Source of the DNA: JAJZXY01 sp046706185
GTDB taxonomy: Archaea; Thermoplasmatota; Thermoplasmata; Sysuiplasmatales; Sysuiplasmataceae
Assembly: GCA_046706185.1 (NCBI GenBank)
Contig: JBJKPR010000052.1
Span: 1-20,457, forward strand
Reading direction: 5' to 3'
Length of the DNA stretch: 20,457 nucleotides
Positions 1 through 5,726 of this stretch are shown piece after piece. Position 1 is the first letter of the stretch. Every line of letters starts with the position of its first letter. A program made the translations under genes and the position numbers. The notes under the pieces were generated by a model, which was not told where the DNA came from, did not search any database, and worked only from the letters and a program-made list of their open reading frames with translations.

Positions 1-94
1 CCGCGCTCTCGAGGAGCATGAGCGTGCTGACCCCCGCAATGGAGAACGGTATGTCCAGCCTCACGCCGTTCCTGCCCCAGCTCGCTCCTGACAT
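1..94 (-). CDS. 5' end of a protein with a possible metallo-beta-lactamase fold (partial)
   Basis: An open frame begins at an ATG (minus strand, 94-92) and runs off the left edge after 31 codons. The peptide contains GVRLDIPFSIAGVSTLMLLE. This pattern (short hydrophilic strand, 'AGvSTlmLLE' hydrophobic strand) is like the first beta-hairpin of metallo-beta-lactamase-fold hydrolases, before the HxHxDH motif that would lie outside the window. A GGTG sequence about 12 nt upstream could serve as a ribosome binding site. The frame is intact up to the edge. The family call is an impression from a very short segment; that it is coding is more likely than the exact identity. Confidence 0.35.
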   Translation of the reverse strand, partial: MSGASWGRNGVRLDIPFSIAGVSTLMLLESA

Positions 95-298
95 TTTCAA
101 ATCACACCCGCTGCACGGCCCCCAACAGCACTGAGAGGTGGTGTATGCAGTATCACAGTTATTTCATTTGTCAGCCCTTTTTTGCAGAATATCGGCATGA
201 CTGGTACGACATTTGTCAGACGGAAAGTATGATATACTCGCTTGGCCATATAGCCAACAGTCGCTCCGGCGACAAAACAGAAGAGAGGGATGCATGAA

Positions 299-517
299 AT
301 GGCAATGAGAGAAATACCTTTTGAAGAAGCGAAGCGCATCGCCTATTCAAAGGGATTGAGACCGGCTAAGGTGAAGGGAACGACAAAACTCGAGTTCACA
401 AAGGGGAACAACCCCCGTCTCGAGGAGACATCATGGGAAGACTTTGAGAACCTTCTCTATGTCCGCGGGCTTTCCGTTCACGAGAGCGGCGGTTTCATGA
501 AAGTGATGAAGAAGTAA
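299..517 (+). CDS. Small conserved-looking hypothetical protein, 72 aa
   Basis: I do not recognise this family. The 72-aa product is soluble, basic and mixed in charge, with no membrane segment or cysteine motif. It opens with an amphipathic segment (IPFEEAKRIAYSKGLRP), continues with KVKGTTKLEFTKGNNPRLEE, and ends with a predicted helix and a short strand-like tail (GLSVHESGGFMKVMKK). The start is chosen at ATG 299 because a purine-rich GAGAGGGA lies 8 nt upstream; ATG 290 sits directly on that site and ATG 305 is also possible. A TATA-like GATATACT at 231-238 fits a short leader. It is followed after about 70 nt by the proteasome beta gene on the same strand, but that gene has its own TATA box. 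The compact charged fold could bind nucleic acid, which is only a guess. Confidence 0.7.
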   Translation: MAMREIPFEEAKRIAYSKGLRPAKVKGTTKLEFTKGNNPRLEETSWEDFENLLYVRGLSVHESGGFMKVMKK

Positions 518-553
518 GAGAGGACCGATTTTCTCTGGCTTCAGCACAAACCC

Positions 554-561
554 CTTTTATT
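554..561 (+). promoter_or_regulatory. TATA box of the proteasome beta gene
   Basis: CTTTTATT preceded by a C-rich stretch. A start site about 25 nt downstream falls near 583, just ahead of the GTG at 590 and the ATG at 605. Confidence 0.45.
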
Positions 562-589
562 TCATTATTCTAACATTAGTGTCGGCAAC

Positions 590-1264
590 GTGTTAATATA
601 CCGAATGAGCTTAACTCAGTTTATGCAGAACATGATCCAGTCGACAGGCACTACAACTCTTGCATTCAAGTGGCGCGATGGCGTCATCATAGCCACTGAC
701 AGAAGAGCAACGATGGACACTATGATAAGCTCAAAAACGATTTCAAAACTTCACAAGGTGACAGATCACATCGCAATGACAATAGCCGGGGGTGTGGGAG
801 ACAGCCAGCACATGGTAAAGGTGCTCCAGGCCGAAAGTGGCATATTCTTCTTCAAGAACGGTTACGAGATATCCGTAGGGGGTGTAGCAACACTTCTGGC
901 GAACATACTCAATCAGACAAAGTTCTTCCCCGAGTATACATTCCCGATCATTGCTGGTGTGGATTCCAGAGGGCCGCATGTTTACTCCGTCGATCCTGCC
1001 GGCGGAGCCGAGAAGGACGACTTCATTTCCGTGGGTTCCGGGTCGCCGTACGTCTACGGCGTGATGGAGGACAGGTACAAGTCGACCGAAATGTCAAGGG
1101 AGGATGCATTTGACCTTGCCGTCAGGGCGCTCTGCTCTGCGCTCAAGCGGGACGCGGCCACAGGCAACGGTATTGACGTTGTTGTGATTACTGAAAAGGA
1201 ATACTACAAGTGGCCGGACAAGGACGTCGTCAAGCTGGCCTCGAAGTACGGGGTCAACTTCTGA
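590..1264 (+). CDS. psmB: Proteasome subunit beta
   Basis: Catalytic subunit of the 20S proteasome, an N-terminal threonine hydrolase that degrades unfolded or tagged proteins in the cytoplasm together with the alpha subunit. The propeptide is short (20 aa from GTG 590, 15 aa from ATG 605) and ends in STG before the predicted mature N-terminus TTTLAF. In mature numbering Thr1, Asp17 (ATDRRAT) and Lys33 are present, as are Ser130 in VGSGS and Asp168 in KRDAATG, so the full active-site set is kept. The mature length of 204 aa is normal. Thr replaces the usual Ser three residues after Asp168 (RDAATG versus RDSASG in Thermoplasma), a conservative change. No alpha subunit gene is adjacent. The start is uncertain: the TATA box at 554-561 fits a nearly leaderless GTG 590 or a roughly 20-nt leader to ATG 605. 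Confidence 0.97.
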   Translation: MLIYRMSLTQFMQNMIQSTGTTTLAFKWRDGVIIATDRRATMDTMISSKTISKLHKVTDHIAMTIAGGVGDSQHMVKVLQAESGIFFFKNGYEISVGGVATLLANILNQTKFFPEYTFPIIAGVDSRGPHVYSVDPAGGAEKDDFISVGSGSPYVYGVMEDRYKSTEMSREDAFDLAVRALCSALKRDAATGNGIDVVVITEKEYYKWPDKDVVKLASKYGVNF

Positions 1265-1312
1265 GCTTCATTTCCAGCGAAGCAGACCGAAAAGTAACCA
1301 GCTGCCGGCCGT

Positions 1313-1615
1313 TCAGGCAAGCCAGCCGAGCTGCCTCTTGGCATCTTCCGACATCTTCTCCGGCGACCATGGCGGATCCCATACAATATCCACATTTGCC
1401 TCCTTGACGTCCTTGATCGACAGAATCTTGCTCATAACATCATCCCTCAGCAGTCCGCTCACAGGGCATCCAGGGGCAGTAAGCGTAATCTCCACGGCCA
1501 CCTTCTCCCCGTCTATCTCCACCTTGTATACGAGCCCAAGGTCAACGATGTTGATCGGTATTTCAGGATCGTAACATTCCCTGAGGACTTCAAGGACCTC
1601 TTCCTTGCTGGTCAT
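1313..1615 (-). CDS. MIP18/DUF59 family Fe-S cluster assembly factor
   Basis: A 100-aa single-domain protein of the MIP18 (DUF59, PaaD/SufT-like) family, which helps mature or deliver iron-sulfur clusters to target proteins. The family signatures are all visible: DPEIP (residues 16-20) followed by NIVDLGLVY, a TAPGCP motif with the conserved Cys50, and DPPW at 80-83 near the C-terminus. No fused domain is present. A clear GGTGA (minus strand, 1627-1623) lies 7 nt before the ATG, and a TATA-like TTATTATAT (1657-1649) lies further upstream, so it has its own promoter. It converges with the proteasome gene, 48 nt between stops, with a small inverted repeat GCTTC/GAAGC in between. SUF genes are not in view, so its exact client is unknown. 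Confidence 0.92.
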   Translation of the reverse strand: MTSKEEVLEVLRECYDPEIPINIVDLGLVYKVEIDGEKVAVEITLTAPGCPVSGLLRDDVMSKILSIKDVKEANVDIVWDPPWSPEKMSEDAKRQLGWLA

Positions 1616-1869
1616 TGTTATTTCACCTGTCTTTTCCTATTTTTTGCAATATAATAAGCCTTGCTGTAGCCTGATGAACTAACGGCGGCCTGCAATTCAG
1701 GCGGCAGGCGTCTTCTGGCAAGCAGAAGCCTGCTTGCTGTTTGTTGTCATGCTTAAATAGCGGAAGACATAGGGATTGGCTGTCTCAGCTCCGGGAGTCT
1801 GTGAATGGGACCATCTCTCCCGATAGTTGAAAACAAAGAGATTTATCAACGGTCAGGATCGTAGTGCAG
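1616..1869. other. Divergent intergenic region with clustered inverted repeats and two TATA-like boxes
   Basis: No gene is seen here. It separates the minus-strand DUF59 gene from the plus-strand peptidase gene. It holds a 5-bp stem (GCCTG 1688-1692 / CAGGC 1698-1702), a 6-bp stem (GCAGGC 1704-1709 / GCCTGC 1728-1733), and a competing 7-bp stem (CAAGCAG 1719-1725 / CTGCTTG 1730-1736). TATA-like CTTAAATA (1752-1759) and ATTTATC (1841-1847) follow. Confidence 0.5.
1841..1847 (+). promoter_or_regulatory. TATA box giving a leaderless start for the S53 peptidase
   Basis: ATTTATC with a purine-rich AAAGAG just upstream. Its centre is 26 nt before ATG 1870, so transcription would start at or next to the start codon. 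Confidence 0.5.
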
Positions 1870-4728
1870 ATGAAGAGAGTACTTGCAATTCTTCTCGCCT
1901 TCGCCATGGTCACTGTTTATTCGATTCAGGTCGCTTCATCGGGCGGGGAAGCCGCGACCCTGCCTAAGCTGCCTGTGATGTCCGACGCCATCGGCATACC
2001 CCTCGGCGCAGGCAATGTGGCAGCTCAGTCCGGACAGAGGTTGAATGTCACGTTCTCACTCGATTTCACAAACGGAGTTGGCCTGAATGCCCTTCTCACC
2101 TCACTCTACACACCGGGAAGCACTATGTACCATCACTGGCTTTCTCCTGAGCAGTTCTATTCACGCTTTGCGCCGTCGCAGTCTGCTGTCACAGGCCTTG
2201 AACACTACATGGAAGGTTACGGCGCCGTGCTTGAGTACCTCTACGGCGATGGCACCCTGGTTACCTTTTCTGCGACAGAACAGCAGCTTCATGACGCGCT
2301 TGGCGTCTCATTCTACTCTCTTGATATCGCAGGAAGGAGCTACTACTCATCCACAGGGCAGCCTTCGCTGCCCTTCCCCCTCGCGACGGCTCTAAACGGA
2401 ATAGAGGGGCTCCAGGACTATGTCCAGTTCACTCACCCTTCAGTCTACCAGGGCAGGGCCCTCACCTTATCCCCGTCGTACGTTCCACCCACTTCACCCA
2501 CTGCAACTTCGCCATTCAATCCGGCAACAATCAAGGAAGCTTACAATATGACAGGCCTCTACGGCAGGGGAATATACGGGACAGGCGTGTCTGTCTCAAT
2601 AGTCACTGCATTCGCCTTCGAGAACAGCACACTCCAGTACTTTGACAGCCAGTTTGGCATAACACCATACCTGGTAAACCAGATACAGCCCCTTGGAGGA
2701 ACAGGCAACTTAAGCCTCGAGACGACACTCGACGTCGAATGGATGTCCGCCATAATCCCCAACGCCACAATCAATGTAGTAGAGGGTCCAAATGCACAGA
2801 TCTCGACTTTCACCAATCTATTCGACTATGTGGTGTCACACAACCTCTCTTCTGTTGCAAGCACAAGCTGGGGCACCCCCGAGAGCGGTACACCATCGTC
2901 AACGATAACTGCTGACAACAACATATTCAAACAGGCTGCGGCCCAGGGCATAGCCATCACTACCGCATCCGGCGACTACGGTGCTTATGACAACACATCC
3001 CAGCTCACACCAGATTTTCCATCCTCTTCCCCATGGGTAACGGCTGTGGGTGGAACATGGCTGAACCTGACTCAGAGCGGTTCAAACGTTGTGAGGTATT
3101 CCGAAACCTCGTGGAACAAGAGCGGCGGGGGCATAAGTACCGTTTTTCCTGCCCCGGCATACCAGGCAAAACTCCCGGGCGGCATAGTTCTCAAGGGAAG
3201 GGGTGTTCCTGATGTCGCTTTCGATGCAATGCCTGCCTCCGGGTATTTTGTCTATTACCCTACGGCAAGCAATCCAGGCGGGTGGGTCGGTGCGGGAGGG
3301 ACGAGCTTTGGTGCGCCCATATGGGCAGCAGTACTTGGCCTTGAAAACCAGCTCAGGACTTCGTCGGGTGAGCATAACCTTGGTTTTCCAAACCCCACAA
3401 TATACTCGATTTCACTGAGCTCAAACTACAGCAAGGTATTCTACGACATAACCCGCGGCAACAACGGATACTATTCCGCGGGACCTGGTTACGACCTCGT
3501 GACCGGTCTCGGCTCCCCTGATGTTACCAGCCTTGCCCTGATGCTTGCAAAGATACCTGCCAAGCCATTGTCCGTCAGCGCCTCCGCAACTCCGTACTGG
3601 GGAGATGCACCGCTCAAAACTTCGCTTTACGCAAACATTTCAGGTGGATTTGCACCGTACAGCGTCTCGTGGTACCTCAACGGAAGCAAATACGGGAACG
3701 GAGTCGGAATGCTTGCAGACCTCACGGGCGCGGCAGTGTACCACTTCAGGGCAACGGTCACGGATAACGTCTCAGCAACAGCCTCGTCGTATGTCAACGT
3801 CACCGTCTACAGCGACAGCAACAGCAATCCCATGACACTGTCGGCATCGCCTTCCTCTGGAGACGCCAACCTGACCGTGACTTTCACGGGCGCTCTTTCT
3901 AATCCTCCTCCCATCCTTTCCTCACCATATTACATCTGGGCGTTCGGGGATTCGGGCTACTCACCTAACACGACCTCCCCCTCAGTGAAGCACACCTACA
4001 CCGAGGGAGGCAACTTCACTGCCCTGCTTACCGCGTACATACCATCCACCAATTCGTCGAGGGGGTACTACACCACTCAGGCAACGGTGATTGTCCGTGT
4101 TGCCCCTCCTCTCAAGGCAGTGATACTGTCCAACAGAACAGGCGGCAGCTTTCCGCTCTACCTGATGCTTGTGGCCTCACAGAACGGAGGGACACCCGGG
4201 TTCAACTATTCGTGGTCGTACAGTAACGGTACTGGGCCCTATACTTCCAACTCCCGTGTAATCTATGTGAACTACTCGACCACGGGCATTTACCAGGTGA
4301 CACTGACTGTTTCAGACTCTCTCGGCTCAACCTCCAGCACAACGATGTCCGTCCACGTCTACACTCCAGTGGCAGTGAACATCACGGTTTCGCCTTCGAC
4401 CAGCGGAGTGTCGCCTTTCAACGTTACATTCCTTGCAACTGTTTCAGGCGGTGCGGGCGGCTACTTCTATGAATGGTCTTTTGACAACGCAAGCACTTCC
4501 GCCGGCAATCCAGTGTCTCATGTATTCCAGTCTGGCGGCAGCAAAGTTGTCACTCTTACTGTGACTGACCTCTCAGGAGACACTGCTCACGCGAACGTCA
4601 CCGTAAGCGTGCAGTCGCTTGGACTTCTGAACCTTCTGAAGGGGGAGACTGCATTCATAGTGCTCGCTGTCGCTATCATAGTCGCTGCGCTGATAAGCTA
4701 CTCCCTGTCGAGGAGAAGAAAGCTCTGA
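1870..4728 (+). CDS. Secreted, membrane-anchored S53 (sedolisin/kumamolisin-type) serine protease with PKD-like domains
   Basis: An endopeptidase of MEROPS family S53, serine-carboxyl proteases typically active at acid pH. Residues are numbered from the in-frame GTG at 1864, two codons upstream. A signal peptide (about 3-25) is followed by a pro-kumamolisin activation domain (about 45-190) and the catalytic domain (about 220-562). The catalytic set is complete: Glu286 and Asp290 (LETTLDVEW), oxyanion Asp371 (ASGDYG) and Ser481 (GGTSFGAP). The calcium site is also present (YDIT with Asp528; AGPGYD with Asp544). Three or four PKD/Ig-like beta domains (about 565-918) follow, one with the WAFGD motif, then a C-terminal TM helix (about 926-946) and a basic RRRKL tail. 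The enzyme would therefore sit on the outside of the cell, tethered by its C-terminus. It has many N-x-S/T sequons. The propeptide and anchor together make it far longer than a minimal S53 enzyme. The ATG at 1870 is preferred because of the TATA position. Confidence 0.95.
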   Translation: MKRVLAILLAFAMVTVYSIQVASSGGEAATLPKLPVMSDAIGIPLGAGNVAAQSGQRLNVTFSLDFTNGVGLNALLTSLYTPGSTMYHHWLSPEQFYSRFAPSQSAVTGLEHYMEGYGAVLEYLYGDGTLVTFSATEQQLHDALGVSFYSLDIAGRSYYSSTGQPSLPFPLATALNGIEGLQDYVQFTHPSVYQGRALTLSPSYVPPTSPTATSPFNPATIKEAYNMTGLYGRGIYGTGVSVSIVTAFAFENSTLQYFDSQFGITPYLVNQIQPLGGTGNLSLETTLDVEWMSAIIPNATINVVEGPNAQISTFTNLFDYVVSHNLSSVASTSWGTPESGTPSSTITADNNIFKQAAAQGIAITTASGDYGAYDNTSQLTPDFPSSSPWVTAVGGTWLNLTQSGSNVVRYSETSWNKSGGGISTVFPAPAYQAKLPGGIVLKGRGVPDVAFDAMPASGYFVYYPTASNPGGWVGAGGTSFGAPIWAAVLGLENQLRTSSGEHNLGFPNPTIYSISLSSNYSKVFYDITRGNNGYYSAGPGYDLVTGLGSPDVTSLALMLAKIPAKPLSVSASATPYWGDAPLKTSLYANISGGFAPYSVSWYLNGSKYGNGVGMLADLTGAAVYHFRATVTDNVSATASSYVNVTVYSDSNSNPMTLSASPSSGDANLTVTFTGALSNPPPILSSPYYIWAFGDSGYSPNTTSPSVKHTYTEGGNFTALLTAYIPSTNSSRGYYTTQATVIVRVAPPLKAVILSNRTGGSFPLYLMLVASQNGGTPGFNYSWSYSNGTGPYTSNSRVIYVNYSTTGIYQVTLTVSDSLGSTSSTTMSVHVYTPVAVNITVSPSTSGVSPFNVTFLATVSGGAGGYFYEWSFDNASTSAGNPVSHVFQSGGSKVVTLTVTDLSGDTAHANVTVSVQSLGLLNLLKGETAFIVLAVAIIVAALISYSLSRRRKL

Positions 4729-4740
4729 GCATCATGCTAA

Positions 4741-4748
4741 CTGTAAAT
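4741..4748 (+). promoter_or_regulatory. TATA box for the SWIM protein gene
   Basis: CTGTAAAT(A) begins 13 nt after the peptidase stop codon. Its centre is about 28 nt before the in-frame GTG at 4773, again the spacing of a leaderless mRNA. Confidence 0.4.
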
Positions 4749-4772
4749 AGCCCCGGCCACGTTACCAATAGT

Positions 4773-5057
4773 GTGGTGCTCAGGTCTTCCATATACAGAA
4801 AGGGCGAGGATATTTTCAGACGTGGAGGTGTCACGATGGACACTGAGACAGAAAAGTCCGCCTATCTGTTTGTGGAGGGGGAGCACCAGAGGTATGATGT
4901 TAGGCTGATGAGCGATGACACCTTCAACTGCACATGCAGGCTTGGAAGCCTCAAGGCAGGCAAGGGCGTGCTCTGCTCCCACATAGTTGCCGCAATACTT
5001 TACATGTCAGAACGGCAGTCGTCATCGCCGGCCGGGAAGGATGAAAAGCAGGCCTGA
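4773..5057 (+). CDS. Small SWIM zinc-finger protein
   Basis: A 94-aa protein consisting of little more than a SWIM zinc finger (CxC...CxH), a module that binds DNA or protein partners in diverse proteins. From the GTG at 4773, the ligands are Cys53, Cys55, Cys68 and His70, with 12 residues between the pairs. Ahead of them lies the usual short lead-in, YRKGEDIFRRGGV then a beta hairpin (FVEGEHQRYDVRL). The C-terminus is a charged, disordered tail. The frame is open back to ATG 4734, but the TATA-like box at 4741-4748 lies inside that extension, which favours GTG 4773 or 4776. An internal ATG at 4836 has a strong GGAGGTG 5 nt upstream and would give a 73-aa form that still keeps the finger. The stop is 2 nt from the stop of the convergent gene. 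Its biological role is unknown. Confidence 0.8.
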   Translation: MVLRSSIYRKGEDIFRRGGVTMDTETEKSAYLFVEGEHQRYDVRLMSDDTFNCTCRLGSLKAGKGVLCSHIVAAILYMSERQSSSPAGKDEKQA

Positions 5058-5059
5058 TA

Positions 5060-5725
5060 TCAGCGCTTGTTTCTGACAGCAATTATGCCTACCCCTACCA
5101 TCGTCGTCACAAGGGCTATGGGCCCCACTACAGCAAACCAGGGAACGAAGTTGAGGCCGGATACGGTTGCTGTGAGAACCTCACCGCTCTGCTGGACGAA
5201 CTGGCTTGTGGATGCAGTGACTGTAAGCGTGTAGCTGTTTGAAAAGGCGGAGGGGGTGCCTTTTGAGTAGAGCTGGAAATTCAGTGTAGCATTGCTTCCC
5301 GCTGTCGCGTTGGGCGGTATTGAGATAACTATTTCGTTTGTGAAATTACGGGATGAGACGACAGTGAAGGACGGACTGCTTATCGTGTAGCTCCATCCTG
5401 CGGGACTGCTGAAGTGCACATTTCCTATGTCAAGGGATATCTCCCTGAACCCTCCCTGGGCGCTCACATTCAGATAGAAGTGCGCGTCCTGCCCGGGCTT
5501 CTGCATGAGCCCCATCGCGCTCATGTCCTGCTGTATCGCAGTTGGTGAAATCAGGACGTAGCCAAGAAGAACAACACTTACAAGAACCACAACGGAAAGT
5601 ATGTCCAGCAGCTCAACTTTCAGGTTCACACCGATGTAATCATCCTGTTTGTATTCAATCTTTCTATTGGGAAAAACAGAAGGGAATGAATTGAAAAGGT
5701 TTAAGGGAGCAGTTTGGCGGTCCAT
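5060..5725 (-). CDS. Two-TM membrane protein with an extracellular beta domain, hypothetical
   Basis: Not recognised as a named family. The 221-aa product has TM helix 1 at about 39-60, a 135-residue Ser/Thr/Asn-rich beta-type domain (about 75-172), and TM helix 2 at about 196-216 followed by the basic tail VRNKR. The middle (SIPPNATAGSNATLNFQLYS) resembles the NEW3/CARDB-like Ig folds that archaea place on surface proteins, with N-x-T sequons. The ATG at 5725 begins 1 nt after the stop of the upstream gene, indicating an operon. A GTG at 5629 (residue 33), closer to the first helix, is an alternative start; a TATA-like TTAAACC sits inside the region between them. It is the third gene of the envelope operon and may help anchor or export the large repeat protein, by position only. 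Confidence 0.8.
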   Translation of the reverse strand: MDRQTAPLNLFNSFPSVFPNRKIEYKQDDYIGVNLKVELLDILSVVVLVSVVLLGYVLISPTAIQQDMSAMGLMQKPGQDAHFYLNVSAQGGFREISLDIGNVHFSSPAGWSYTISSPSFTVVSSRNFTNEIVISIPPNATAGSNATLNFQLYSKGTPSAFSNSYTLTVTASTSQFVQQSGEVLTATVSGLNFVPWFAVVGPIALVTTMVGVGIIAVRNKR

Positions 5726-5726
5726 G

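Noticed and set aside
97..339. 80-aa minus-strand open frame with a hydrophobic segment
   Set aside because: It overlaps the start and ribosome binding site of the plus-strand 72-aa gene, and its second half shows no protein pattern.
1264..1312. Inverted repeat GCTTC/GAAGC between convergent proteasome and DUF59 genes as a terminator
   Set aside because: Only a 5-bp stem with no T-tract on either strand; not enough to call.
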